A stretch of 64,000 nucleotides of DNA from Epilithonimonas zeae (GTDB taxonomy: Bacteria > Bacteroidota > Bacteroidia > Flavobacteriales > Weeksellaceae): NCBI RefSeq assembly GCF_023278365.1, contig NZ_CP075338.1, positions 2,604,001-2,668,000 of the forward strand, read 5' to 3'. The position numbers and the translations under genes are program-made. The stretch's first letter is position 1, and each line of letters starts with the position of its first letter. Under the pieces are notes generated by a model that was not told the origin of the DNA, made no database searches, and saw only the letters and a list, made by a program, of their open reading frames with translations. Shown here piece by piece: positions 14,637 through 23,513 of the stretch.

Positions 14637-15932
14637 ATGGCAGACTTACAATCTATAAAAACACGCTTCGGAATCATTGGAAATTTTCCGGCACTTAATC
14701 GTGCTTTGGAGAAATCGATTCAAGTTGCTCCTACAGATATTTCGGTTCTCGTAATTGGAGAAAGTGGTGTGGGAAAAGAATTTATCCCGAAAATTATCCA
14801 CTCAGAATCTAGAAGAAAACATCAGCCTTACATCGTTGTAAATTGTGGAGCAATCCCAGAAGGAACCATTGATTCAGAATTATTTGGCCACGAAAAAGGA
14901 GCGTTCACTGGCGCAACTTCTACAAGAAAAGGTTATTTTGAAGTGGCTGATGGGGGAACAATTTTCCTGGATGAAGTTGGTGAATTACCTTTACAAACTC
15001 AGGTTCGTCTTTTGAGAGTTTTGGAAAGTGGAGAATTTATGAAAGTTGGTTCTTCTCAAGTTCAAAAAACAAACGTCAGAATAGTTGCTGCAACAAATGT
15101 CAATATGATGAAAGCCATTCAGGATGGACGTTTTCGTGAAGATTTGTATTATCGTTTGAACACGGTTCAGATTGATATGCCAGCTTTGCGAGAAAGAAAA
15201 GGCGACATCCATTTGTTATTCAGAAAGTTTGCGATAGATTTTGCTGAGAAATACAGAATGCCGGAATTGAGATTGACAGACGATGCCGTTGCTTATCTAG
15301 AAAATTATGCATTTCCAGGAAACGTTCGTCAACTTAGAAATTTGGTAGAGCAAATGACCGTTGTGGAACAAAATCGCGAAATCAATTCTGTAAAATTAGC
15401 CGAATACATTCCGATGAATGCAAATCTTCCGGCTGTTGTTCAAAAAGGTGGCGGCGGAAGCTCCAGCTCAGATTTCGGTTCGGAGCGGGAAATTATGTAC
15501 AAAGTTCTCTTCGATATGAGAAACGACATCAATGATTTAAAATCCTTAACTTCGGAGCTTATTAAAAGTAGAGGAAGTTCTGACCTTAGCTCTCAGGAAA
15601 AAAATCTGATTAACAGAATTTATACGCCGGAATCAGCTCAGAGCGCAAACCCAAATTCTTTGCTTTACTTCGAAAATAATAACAATAATCAAAGTCAGGT
15701 TCATCATCCAACGATTATTTCTGAGGACGAAGACCATCATTATAACGATGTAGAAGATATTGAAATCGAGGAAGCAAGACCAGAATCTTTATCACTTCAA
15801 AATAATGAAAAAGATTTGATTATCAAAGCTTTGGAAAAACACAAAGGTAGAAGAAATAAAGCTGCGGACGAGTTGGGAATTTCGCAAAGAACACTTTACA
15901 GAAAAATAAAACAATATAATCTTGAGGAATAA
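14637..15932 (+). CDS. Sigma-54 interacting transcriptional activator without receiver domain
   Basis: The 431-residue protein is an NtrC-type AAA+ activator. Walker A is GESGVGKE (41-48), the sigma-54 contact loop GAFTGA is at 88-93, Walker B is GGTIFLDEVGEL, the arginine-rich FREDLYYRLN follows, and a Fis-type helix-turn-helix (KAADELGISQRTLYRKIKQY) ends the protein. There is no N-terminal response-regulator domain, so control must come from elsewhere. A variable segment rich in N, H, E and D lies near 340-375. In Bacteroidetes this gene commonly sits upstream of lptE, as here. The leader (14598-14620) can form a 7-bp TCCGATT/AATCGGA stem. Confidence 0.88.
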   Translation: MADLQSIKTRFGIIGNFPALNRALEKSIQVAPTDISVLVIGESGVGKEFIPKIIHSESRRKHQPYIVVNCGAIPEGTIDSELFGHEKGAFTGATSTRKGYFEVADGGTIFLDEVGELPLQTQVRLLRVLESGEFMKVGSSQVQKTNVRIVAATNVNMMKAIQDGRFREDLYYRLNTVQIDMPALRERKGDIHLLFRKFAIDFAEKYRMPELRLTDDAVAYLENYAFPGNVRQLRNLVEQMTVVEQNREINSVKLAEYIPMNANLPAVVQKGGGGSSSSDFGSEREIMYKVLFDMRNDINDLKSLTSELIKSRGSSDLSSQEKNLINRIYTPESAQSANPNSLLYFENNNNNQSQVHHPTIISEDEDHHYNDVEDIEIEEARPESLSLQNNEKDLIIKALEKHKGRRNKAADELGISQRTLYRKIKQYNLEE

Positions 15933-15966
15933 AAAGACTCAAGAAAAAAGGCAAAAGATTCAGAAA

Positions 15967-16518
15967 ATGATTCCAAAATATAATCGCAATTCATTGTTGA
16001 GCACATTCAAAACTTGTATATTTTTACTTGTTTCTTGTTTCTTGATTTCCTGTTATAGCTTTTCAGGTTCTTCTTTGAGAGAAGATATGAAAACTATAAA
16101 AATCAATATGTTTCCAAACAATGCTGCCAATAATCTCCCGAGTCTAAGTCAGGATTTTACGGTAGCTTTGCAAAATCGTTTTCTTCAAAGGTCTGGTTTG
16201 AAAGGCGCTTTGGAAAACCCGGATTTGTTGATAGAAGGTGAAATAACAGATTACAATATCACGCCGACAAGTATTGGTGCCGCAACCACTTCTACAACCG
16301 GAAATGTAGTGCAGGCGCAACAAAACAAGTTAACGATTACTGTAAAAGTACATTACGAAAACAGCAAAGATCCGACATTAAGTTTTGACAGAACTTACAG
16401 TGATGAAGCGGTTTTCAACAGTGATTTGGACTTGAACACAATAGAAACCTCACAGGTAAAAATTGTGAACGAGAGAATCATCGTCAAAATTTTCAATGAT
16501 ATTGTAGCCAATTGGTAA
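15967..16518 (+). CDS. lptE: LptE family LPS-assembly lipoprotein
   Basis: The start is placed at ATG 15967, giving 183 residues with a signal sequence ending in the lipobox LISC (Cys29). An upstream TTG at 15922 overlaps the previous gene and adds 15 charged residues before the signal. The body contains SLSQDFTVALQNRFLQRSGL, then LLIEGEITDYNITPTS, typical of Bacteroidetes LptE. The protein should plug the LptD barrel and help place LPS in the outer leaflet. It follows the sigma-54 activator, as in many relatives, and ends 4 nt before the acidic TPR gene. Confidence 0.82.
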   Translation: MIPKYNRNSLLSTFKTCIFLLVSCFLISCYSFSGSSLREDMKTIKINMFPNNAANNLPSLSQDFTVALQNRFLQRSGLKGALENPDLLIEGEITDYNITPTSIGAATTSTTGNVVQAQQNKLTITVKVHYENSKDPTLSFDRTYSDEAVFNSDLDLNTIETSQVKIVNERIIVKIFNDIVANW

Positions 16519-16522
16519 AATA

Positions 16523-18301
16523 ATGAATACTAGAGTTTTAGAGTTAATAAAGAATCCAAAAATAATCACTGAATCTGATTTGCAAATTTTGCAGTCAGAG
16601 TCGGAAAAAACGCCTTATGCACAAAGTATAAGAGCACTTTATCTTTACGGAATCAATCTTTACAAACCAGAGAATTATAAAGAAAACCTTTCTAAAACAG
16701 CGGCTTATACGACAGATAAAAAAATACTTTATCACTTCATTAATTCTGAGAAAATTTCTAAAAAAGAATTGACGTCAACATCAATTGCACAAGAAGAAAA
16801 AACTGAAAATCAATCAACTAGCGACAAAGTAACGGAAGAAACAAAACCTGCAGAATCTGAAATTGTAACTGAAATTGAAAATACAGAAACGCATTCTGTT
16901 CTGAATAAATTTGATGTTGAGAAAATCATCGAAACTGAAAATGCAGAAAATTCGGAATTCATAGTTGTAGATGGCGAAAAGAATCGTTTGCTTTATGATG
17001 GTGAGGAAAATTTCTTGGAAGAAAAATCTTCGCAAGTTGATTTGGAAGCTTCGAAAGAATCTGGACAACTGGTTTTAAAAGAAGAAACTGAAACTGTTAG
17101 CACTCAAATTATCATCGATGAAAATCCTGCGGAAGAATCGATTTCTGAGCCGGAACATATTGAAGATATTTTGACTTTAGAAGAAACAAAAGTTGAGGAA
17201 ATTGCTGTAGAACAAGAATCAGAACCGGAAGTTTCTTCTAATGACATCAGTTTTGGTGGCGCTCAGGAGTTTCTCCCCAATGTAAAATTCTCGATTCCAA
17301 AAAATCATTTAGATTACTTAAATCCTCCGAAAAAAGAAAAGCAAGAGGAGAAAATAATCGAAGAAAAACCTGTTATTAAATCTGACTTTAAGGAGACCTT
17401 TGTAGAAAATATTTCGGAAGATGATATTGATGACAGTCAAATCAGTTTTGAGAACACACAATCTTTTGAAGTCGCTGAACCGAAAAAAGCAGAGGAAACA
17501 GAAATAAAAGCAGAAAACCCAATCCAGGAAGAGAGGAAAGAAAATGAAATTAATTTTGAAAAAAATCAAACTTTCGAAATTAATGAAACGGAAGCTCCAA
17601 AAGTAGAAATCAAACCAGAAATTACTGAATCAAAAGTTGAAGAACCAGTTTCTGAATGGAAACCAATGTCATTCTCTGCCAATATTCCAGATGCTTTGAT
17701 TGGTAAAAGTAAACCTGAAGAAAGAGAAATTCCGAAAATCATAACAAAAGTTGACATTGCTCCAGCTGAAGAAGTTGTGATTCAACCGGAAATCATTGCA
17801 GAAAAAACTCAAGAAGAAGAAGAAAATAAAATTGAGATTTCTGAAGAAGAAAGACCAATTCTAAACGTTTCGTTCTTTGGAAATGATGTTTCTAAAATCG
17901 AGGAGAAAAAAGAAATTATTCCAATTCCTGAAACAATTGAAACAAAAGAAGTTCCTGCAAGCAATGTCGGAACATTCATCAATACTTGGCAAAGTTGGTT
18001 GAAAATCGAGAGACCTGCACAAACAGAAGAAATTGCTAAAGTCAAAGAAAAGATCATCGATAATTTCATAGAAACTAATCCAAAAATCTCGCAACTAAAA
18101 GAGGAAAGCAACTACGTTGTGAAAGAAAAGAAAGACGATATTTCTCATTTGATGACGGAAACTCTGGCAAAGTTATATACAGAGCAAAAATTATATTCTA
18201 AAGCTATAAAAGCTTACGAAATACTTTCTGAGAAACATCCGGATAGAAAAGATTACTTCGAAGAAAAAATTGAAGAGATAAAAGAAATCAGAAAATCATA
18301 A
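16523..18301 (+). CDS. Large acidic low-complexity protein with C-terminal TPR
   Basis: The 592-residue protein has a short folded N-terminus (about 1-80), a long disordered stretch rich in Glu, Lys, Ile and Thr (about 90-480), and a conserved C-terminal part. That end includes VGTFINTWQSWLKIERP and a TPR helix pair LYTEQKLYSKAIKAYEILSEKHP. A motif of the form I-S/N-F-x3-Q-x-F recurs three times (near 242, 307 and 343). No signal peptide or membrane segment is seen. It takes the place of the tetratricopeptide gene that commonly follows lptE in Bacteroidetes. Function unknown; coupling to envelope assembly is suggested only by position. Confidence 0.7.
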   Translation: MNTRVLELIKNPKIITESDLQILQSESEKTPYAQSIRALYLYGINLYKPENYKENLSKTAAYTTDKKILYHFINSEKISKKELTSTSIAQEEKTENQSTSDKVTEETKPAESEIVTEIENTETHSVLNKFDVEKIIETENAENSEFIVVDGEKNRLLYDGEENFLEEKSSQVDLEASKESGQLVLKEETETVSTQIIIDENPAEESISEPEHIEDILTLEETKVEEIAVEQESEPEVSSNDISFGGAQEFLPNVKFSIPKNHLDYLNPPKKEKQEEKIIEEKPVIKSDFKETFVENISEDDIDDSQISFENTQSFEVAEPKKAEETEIKAENPIQEERKENEINFEKNQTFEINETEAPKVEIKPEITESKVEEPVSEWKPMSFSANIPDALIGKSKPEEREIPKIITKVDIAPAEEVVIQPEIIAEKTQEEEENKIEISEEERPILNVSFFGNDVSKIEEKKEIIPIPETIETKEVPASNVGTFINTWQSWLKIERPAQTEEIAKVKEKIIDNFIETNPKISQLKEESNYVVKEKKDDISHLMTETLAKLYTEQKLYSKAIKAYEILSEKHPDRKDYFEEKIEEIKEIRKS

Positions 18302-18306
18302 AACCA

Positions 18307-18334
18307 AAAGTCCCGAAAATTCGGGACTTTTTTT
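18307..18334. terminator. Bidirectional terminator after the acidic TPR gene
   Basis: AAAGTCCCGAA (18307-18317) and TTCGGGACTTT (18320-18330) form an 11-bp stem with a 2-nt formal loop. A T-run follows that reaches into the stop codon of the convergent GLPGLI gene. Confidence 0.88.
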
Positions 18335-19142
18335 ATTTCAATTCAATAGGATTATTTCGGCTTTTGATTTCAGCTTCCATTCGTTTTTGTCTTGCCTGCA
18401 TTTCTTTTGGATCCATTCCTGGTCGGTTTCCACCACCTCGGCCGCCAGTATTTCTTTGAGCATTCACGAAACTAGCTGGGTCTTTTTGCATTTTTTTCTC
18501 CATATCGGTATATTTAGATTTGGAAAGTGAGATAATTTGCCCTCGATTCAAAGGCTGATAGATTTCTGCAATCTTCTTAGTTTGCATCAAATCGAAAGAA
18601 TAATCACCTTTTGTATCCTGAACTTTTACAATCAGTCCCGGCAAGCCAGAGAATTTGTAAGGCCCGTCCTGGAAAGGAATTTCTTGCGTAAACCAAGCGT
18701 ACCAAGTCCTGCCACCAAATTTTGTTTCTGCTTTTTGTGTTTGGTAATCTCCGATTTTCACAGTTTCTGGTAAGATTTTCCATTCAAAAACGGGTGTTTC
18801 CGGATAAGAATAATTATCTCTACCAATTCTTGATTTATAAACCAAGCTTTGATTAGTAAGGTCCTTTTCTATAGTAAATTGGAGATTGCTTCTCAAATTC
18901 TGCATTTGTTCTCTGTCAAAATTATTGGTCGCACGCATCCTTTCCATCAAAGAATCTCTTTTCATAGAATTTTCTGCATAGAACACAGATTTTTTCCCAT
19001 CTGTATCCAAATAAGCAGATTCTGTTTTTTTCTCAACATTGGTAGAATCTGGCGACAACGTTACCTGATAAACAAAGCGCGTATTTTGCTGCGCCATAAC
19101 AAACGGCATTGCCAACACGCTTAATATTTTTAATAATTTCAT
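18333..19142 (-). CDS. GLPGLI family secreted protein
   Basis: The 269-residue protein has a signal peptide (LLKILSVLAMPFVMAQQ) and the hallmark segment PYKFSGLPGLIVKVQD near 165-180, preceded by GGRTWYAWFTQEIPF. The tail is rich in Gly, Arg and Met and ends in NNPIELK. GLPGLI proteins are abundant in Bacteroidetes; their role is not established. It lies 3 nt downstream of a second GLPGLI gene with the same layout, so the two are probably a duplicated, co-transcribed pair. Confidence 0.85.
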   Translation of the reverse strand: MKLLKILSVLAMPFVMAQQNTRFVYQVTLSPDSTNVEKKTESAYLDTDGKKSVFYAENSMKRDSLMERMRATNNFDREQMQNLRSNLQFTIEKDLTNQSLVYKSRIGRDNYSYPETPVFEWKILPETVKIGDYQTQKAETKFGGRTWYAWFTQEIPFQDGPYKFSGLPGLIVKVQDTKGDYSFDLMQTKKIAEIYQPLNRGQIISLSKSKYTDMEKKMQKDPASFVNAQRNTGGRGGGNRPGMDPKEMQARQKRMEAEIKSRNNPIELK

Positions 19143-19145
19143 ATC

Positions 19146-20108
19146 TTATTTGTTACTTAATTCAATTGGGTTTGTATTTCCAAAACTCATCATATTACCA
19201 TTTCCGGAAGAGCTTCTTGGCGTATTTCCTATTTGCACATCCGGAGCTCCCATTTCGCCATTTGGCATTCCACCATTCATTCCTTGTCCGGGTTGGCCAC
19301 CAAATCCGTTGTTCATTCCACCTCTTTGATACATCCCTCTTCCACCACCTGGATTGAAATTATCCAAATCAATTTCCGAATCTTTACTCTTTGCCATTTC
19401 CATTTTTACAGAAGCTTTATCGCCTTGGAAATTAATTCTTGTAGATTTTCTCGCGTCTGCTTTTATATCTTCCGTAAAAGTATTCGGGATTGATAATTTT
19501 TTGACAAAATTAAATTTGTAATCGCCTTTATCATCTTCCAGCTTCAAAATCAATCCTGGTAATCCTGATAGTTTGTAAGGCCCATCAGAGATTTTAATTT
19601 CCGGAGCAAACCAAGCCGTCCAAGTTCTTCCTCCAAAATTTACAGTTGCTTTCTGAACTTTATAACCATTAAGATTTGAAGTCTGTTGAGAAACATCCCA
19701 ATTCATTTTTCGGTCTTCCTGATAATAAACCTGTCTCGAGCCAATATTTTCTACAAGATTTATCGCTCTGTTTTCATAATTTTTTTTGATGAAATATTCA
19801 AAAAAAGTAGGCTGGATTGATTTTCCGTTAGCTAATTTTGGGAATTCCTGCTTATTCTTTTTTGATTTTTTCACATCCAGATTTCCTTGACTTTTCAAAA
19901 CTGCAACCAAAGAATCTCTCAACAATTTACTTTCACTAATGAATAACGATTGATTATTTTTCACATCCAGAAAAGTCGTCTCTACCTTCATATCTACAAG
20001 ATTTATCGTATCAGGATTCACTTCCGTACGATAAACATATCTTTCGGTCTGGCTAATCATTTCTCCAAAAAAGAAAAACAGCATCATCAAAATAAAAATC
20101 TTCTTCAT
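19146..20108 (-). CDS. GLPGLI family secreted protein (second member of the pair)
   Basis: The 320-residue protein has a signal peptide (IFILMMLFFFFGEMISQ), GGRTWTAWFAPEI, and the family motif YKLSGLPGLILKLED near 187-201. The C-terminal 75 residues are an extended tail very rich in Gly, Met and Asn that ends NPIELSNK, close to the ending of the downstream paralogue. The upstream region faces the suf operon divergently. No catalytic motif is recognisable. Confidence 0.85.
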   Translation of the reverse strand: MKKIFILMMLFFFFGEMISQTERYVYRTEVNPDTINLVDMKVETTFLDVKNNQSLFISESKLLRDSLVAVLKSQGNLDVKKSKKNKQEFPKLANGKSIQPTFFEYFIKKNYENRAINLVENIGSRQVYYQEDRKMNWDVSQQTSNLNGYKVQKATVNFGGRTWTAWFAPEIKISDGPYKLSGLPGLILKLEDDKGDYKFNFVKKLSIPNTFTEDIKADARKSTRINFQGDKASVKMEMAKSKDSEIDLDNFNPGGGRGMYQRGGMNNGFGGQPGQGMNGGMPNGEMGAPDVQIGNTPRSSSGNGNMMSFGNTNPIELSNK

Positions 20109-20271
20109 AAACTAATTGTTTGATTAACAAATCTCAGCAAAGTTAATTATAAGAACAATCAGAATTAATAATTGTTTCTTTTTTGATAAGAATTTAACAT
20201 TAACAAACTGTTTTTCATTATAAAACGAAATGATAAAGTCTATTTAAAATCGTTAAAATAGATGCTGTCGA

Positions 20272-20321
20272 TTTGAGATTGCGGAAATTAGTTCGTACTT
20301 TTGTAGACTAAAATCAGTCTA
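20272..20321 (+). promoter_or_regulatory. suf operon promoter with an overlapping palindrome
   Basis: TTTG (20272-20275) and TACTTTTG (20296-20303) are separated by 20 nt and fit the Bacteroidetes consensus well. Directly after the -7 box, TAGACT-N6-AGTCTA (20304-20321) forms an inverted repeat across the expected transcription start. That is a typical place for a repressor operator; the regulator is unknown. Confidence 0.7.
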
Positions 20322-20331
20322 AATAAAAACA

Positions 20332-20661
20332 ATGATACAAGTAAGCGACCAGGCAAAATCCAAAGCAGCTCAGTTGATGACTGAAGAAGGCTTCAACCCT
20401 GAGACTGACTATATAAGAGTGGGCGTAAAAAGTGGCGGATGTTCCGGACTAGAATACGTCCTGAAGTTTGATAATGTAAAAAATGAAACCGACCAAATCT
20501 TTGAAGATAATGGTGTACGCGTAATCATCGAGAAAAAATCGATTCTTTATCTTGCCGGTACAACTCTAGAATATTCAGGAGGTTTGAATGGAAAAGGTTT
20601 TATTTTTAATAATCCGAATGCTGCAAGAACTTGCGGTTGTGGAGAATCTTTTAGTTTATAA
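20332..20661 (+). CDS. sufA: SufA/IscA-type iron-sulfur cluster carrier
   Basis: The 109-residue A-type carrier has the three conserved cysteines: Cys37 in GGCSGLEY, and Cys101 and Cys103 in TCGCGESF. It receives Fe-S clusters from the SufBCD scaffold and passes them to client proteins in the cytoplasm. It is the first gene of the suf operon, directly behind the promoter, and sufB starts 4 nt after its stop. The start ATG fits the family length. Confidence 0.92.
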   Translation: MIQVSDQAKSKAAQLMTEEGFNPETDYIRVGVKSGGCSGLEYVLKFDNVKNETDQIFEDNGVRVIIEKKSILYLAGTTLEYSGGLNGKGFIFNNPNAARTCGCGESFSL

Positions 20662-20664
20662 AAT

Positions 20665-22113
20665 ATGTCTAAATACACCGAAGACGACCTAAGAGTCGAT
20701 CTCGAAAATCAAAAGTACGAATTCGGATTTGAAACCGACATTGAATATGAGGATTTCCCGATTGGTCTGAATGAAGACATCATTCGTGCTATTTCTGCCA
20801 AAAAAGAAGAACCACAATGGATGACCGATTGGCGTCTGGAGTCTTATAGAATTTGGTTGAAAATGGAAGAGCCCAATTGGGCCAACATCAAATATCAAAA
20901 ACCCGACTTTCAAGCCATCAGATATTACGCTGCTCCAAAGGCAAAACCGGAATTGGCAAGTCTTGATGAAGTTGACCCGGAATTGTTGAAGACTTTCGCA
21001 AAATTGGGAATCAATATCGAGGAACAAAAACGTTTAGCGAATGTTGCAGTTGATATTGTAGTGGATTCAGTATCTGTAAAAACGACTTTTCAGGAAACCT
21101 TGAAGGAGAAAGGGATTATCTTTTGCTCTATTTCTGAAGCAATTAAAGAACATCCGGATTTGGTAAAACAATATATCGGGAAAGTTGTTCCAAGAGGCGA
21201 TAATTTTTACGCCGCTTTGAACTCCGCAGTTTTTTCTGACGGAAGTTTCTGTTACATCCCAAAAGGTGTAAGATGCCCGATGGAATTATCAACTTATTTC
21301 CGTATCAATCAGTCTGGAACAGGACAATTCGAAAGAACTTTGGTCATTGCTGATGAAGGAAGTTACGTTTCATATTTGGAAGGTTGTACAGCTCCATCTA
21401 GAGATGAGAATCAGCTTCACGCTGCGGTTGTTGAATTGATTGCCTTGGATGATGCTGAAATCAAATATTCGACTGTTCAAAACTGGTATCCTGGCGATGA
21501 AGAAGGAAAAGGCGGGGTTTTCAATTTTGTGACGAAGAGAGGACTTTGCGAAAGAAATGCAAAAATCTCCTGGACTCAGGTCGAAACTGGTTCTGCTGTA
21601 ACTTGGAAATATCCTAGCTGCATTTTGAAAGGCGATAATTCGGTTGGTGAATTTTATTCAATCGCGGTTACCAATATGCACCAATATGCAGATACAGGAA
21701 CGAAGATGATTCACATCGGGAAGAATACCAAATCAACCATTATTTCCAAAGGAATTTCTGCCGGAAAATCTAATAACTCTTATCGTGGATTGGTAAAAGT
21801 AATGCCGACTGCAAAAGGAGCAAGAAACTTTTCTCAGTGTGATTCTTTGTTGATGGGTAATGAATGTGGTGCACATACTTTTCCTTATATCGAAATCAAA
21901 GATCCGACGGCGCAGTTGGAACACGAAGCAACAACTTCGAAAATCGGGGAAGACCAGATTTTTTACTGTAACCAAAGAGGAATCGACACAGAAAGAGCAA
22001 TTGCTTTGATTGTCAACGGATTCAGCAAAGAAGTTTTGAATAAACTTCCAATGGAATTTGCTATTGAAGCTCAGAAATTACTTGAGATTTCCCTGGAAGG
22101 TTCGGTTGGGTAA
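20665..22113 (+). CDS. sufB: SufB scaffold subunit
   Basis: The 482-residue protein is the SufB core of the SufBC2D complex that builds Fe-S clusters. Recognisable segments are [34 protein letters not shown], the [20 protein letters not shown] segment and the C-terminal [13 protein letters not shown]. The GCTAP cysteine and late SufB residues needed for assembly are present. It follows sufA by 4 nt. The next operon gene, sufC, is displaced by a roughly 650-nt segment holding a GxxExxY gene. Confidence 0.95.
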   Translation: MSKYTEDDLRVDLENQKYEFGFETDIEYEDFPIGLNEDIIRAISAKKEEPQWMTDWRLESYRIWLKMEEPNWANIKYQKPDFQAIRYYAAPKAKPELASLDEVDPELLKTFAKLGINIEEQKRLANVAVDIVVDSVSVKTTFQETLKEKGIIFCSISEAIKEHPDLVKQYIGKVVPRGDNFYAALNSAVFSDGSFCYIPKGVRCPMELSTYFRINQSGTGQFERTLVIADEGSYVSYLEGCTAPSRDENQLHAAVVELIALDDAEIKYSTVQNWYPGDEEGKGGVFNFVTKRGLCERNAKISWTQVETGSAVTWKYPSCILKGDNSVGEFYSIAVTNMHQYADTGTKMIHIGKNTKSTIISKGISAGKSNNSYRGLVKVMPTAKGARNFSQCDSLLMGNECGAHTFPYIEIKDPTAQLEHEATTSKIGEDQIFYCNQRGIDTERAIALIVNGFSKEVLNKLPMEFAIEAQKLLEISLEGSVG

Positions 22114-22119
22114 TTTATA

Positions 22120-22734
22120 AACATTAAGAAGTTAAATTTTTTCTTAAATTCTCAATGTTAAAGAATTAAGGAATTGATAAATCAATTCTTTTGAAGAAAA
22201 TTAAATATGACCAAAACAGAAGTAACACAGCTCTCTTACGATATTGTAGGATGTGCAATCAAGGTTCATAAAGAATTAGGACCAGGATTGTTGGAAAGTG
22301 TTTACGAATTATGTTTGGCTTATGAATTAAATGAAAAAGGATATTTAGTTAATCAACAGGTTACTACAAAAATCAATTACGGAAAGATTGAAATTGAAAC
22401 TCCGCTAAAGATTGATTTACTTGTCAATGATACAATCATTGTAGAAATTAAAACTGTTGAAAAATTATTACCTGTTCATCAAGCTCAATTGATGACTTAT
22501 ATGAAAATTTTGAAAAAGCCTCAAGGACTTTTGATTAATTTTTATACAGATAATATTACTAAGTCAATGATTCCATTAGTGAATGAATATTTTTCAAAAC
22601 TGCCGGAATGAATTTTAAAATATTAAGGAGTTTAAGATAAATAGTAAAACTTAAAACCCTTAATTTAAATCAATTTATTGATTTACTTAAAAAGAAATAG
22701 AAATTTAGAATCAACTTAAATTCTTAATGTTAAA
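22120..22734. repeat. Repeat-bounded segment inserted between sufB and sufC
   Basis: The left flank has an inverted repeat, 22120-22135 with 22144-22159 (14 of 16 pairs). The right flank has another, 22622-22636 with 22650-22664 (13 of 15). CTTAAATTCTCAATGTTAAA (22143-22162) recurs on the right with one change (22715-22734) as a direct repeat 572 nt apart. The GxxExxY gene lies exactly between them. This has the look of a small insertion cassette or a gene carried by palindromic repeats. Confidence 0.7.
22207..22611 (+). CDS. GxxExxY family protein (PD-(D/E)XK nuclease-like)
   Basis: The 134-residue protein carries the family-defining G-x2-E-x2-Y in GPGLLESVYE near 27-36 and a nuclease-like core, KIDLLVNDTIIVEIKTV, with the Asp, Glu and Lys of a PD-(D/E)XK site. 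A HQAQLMTYMK segment follows. The biological role of this widespread family is not known; nuclease activity is inferred from the fold. It interrupts the suf operon between sufB and sufC and is flanked by matching palindromic repeats, unlike any other gene here. Same strand as suf, so it may be read through. Confidence 0.85.
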   Translation: MTKTEVTQLSYDIVGCAIKVHKELGPGLLESVYELCLAYELNEKGYLVNQQVTTKINYGKIEIETPLKIDLLVNDTIIVEIKTVEKLLPVHQAQLMTYMKILKKPQGLLINFYTDNITKSMIPLVNEYFSKLPE

Positions 22735-22762
22735 AATAAAAAACAAGTTTTAAACATATATA

Positions 22763-23509
22763 ATGCTTAATATCAAAAACTTACACGCCAAAATTGAAGA
22801 TGGCGACAAAGAAATTTTAAAAGGAATCAATCTTGAAATAAAACCAGGCGAAGTTCACGCTATTATGGGACCGAACGGCGCCGGAAAATCGACTCTTTCT
22901 TCTGTGATTGCAGGAAAAGAGGATTACGAAGTAACAGATGGAGAAATCCTTTTCGAAGGAGAAGAAATCGGTGAAGATGCACCTGAAGAAAGAGCACACA
23001 AAGGCATTTTCCTTTCTTTCCAATATCCTGTGGAAATCCCAGGAGTTACTGTTACCAATTTCATCAAAGCTGCTCTTAATGAAACAAGAAAAGCCAACGG
23101 ATTGGAAGAAATGGGCGCTAAAGAAATGCTTGGTTTGATTCGTGAAAACTCTGAAAAATTAGGCATCAGAAAAGATTTCCTTTCCCGTTCTTTGAACGAA
23201 GGTTTCTCCGGTGGTGAAAAGAAAAGAAACGAGATTTTCCAAATGATGATGCTAAACCCGAAATTGGCAATTCTTGACGAAACTGATTCTGGATTGGATA
23301 TCGATGCATTGAGAATTGTTGCTGATGGTGTCAACAAATTTAGAAGTGAAGGCAATGCAGTCCTTCTGATCACACATTACCAAAGATTATTGAATTATAT
23401 TCAGCCAGATTTCGTTCACGTTTTGGCAGATGGAAAAATCATCAAAACAGGAGACAAGTCTCTTGCATTGGAACTGGAAGAAAAAGGTTACGATTGGTTG
23501 TTGAATTAA
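22763..23509 (+). CDS. sufC: SufC ATPase
   Basis: The 248-residue ABC-type ATPase powers the SufBC2D scaffold. Walker A is GPNGAGKST (36-44), the signature region is [15 protein letters not shown], Walker B is [12 protein letters not shown], and the switch histidine lies in [10 protein letters not shown]. No membrane partner is expected. It is separated from sufB by the repeat-flanked GxxExxY segment and followed after 4 nt by a cupin gene. Confidence 0.95.
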   Translation: MLNIKNLHAKIEDGDKEILKGINLEIKPGEVHAIMGPNGAGKSTLSSVIAGKEDYEVTDGEILFEGEEIGEDAPEERAHKGIFLSFQYPVEIPGVTVTNFIKAALNETRKANGLEEMGAKEMLGLIRENSEKLGIRKDFLSRSLNEGFSGGEKKRNEIFQMMMLNPKLAILDETDSGLDIDALRIVADGVNKFRSEGNAVLLITHYQRLLNYIQPDFVHVLADGKIIKTGDKSLALELEEKGYDWLLN

Positions 23510-23513
23510 TCAA

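Noticed and set aside
18302-20331. Expected secG and groES after the lptE-linked TPR gene
   Set aside because: Neither frame exists; a terminator and the GLPGLI pair follow directly.
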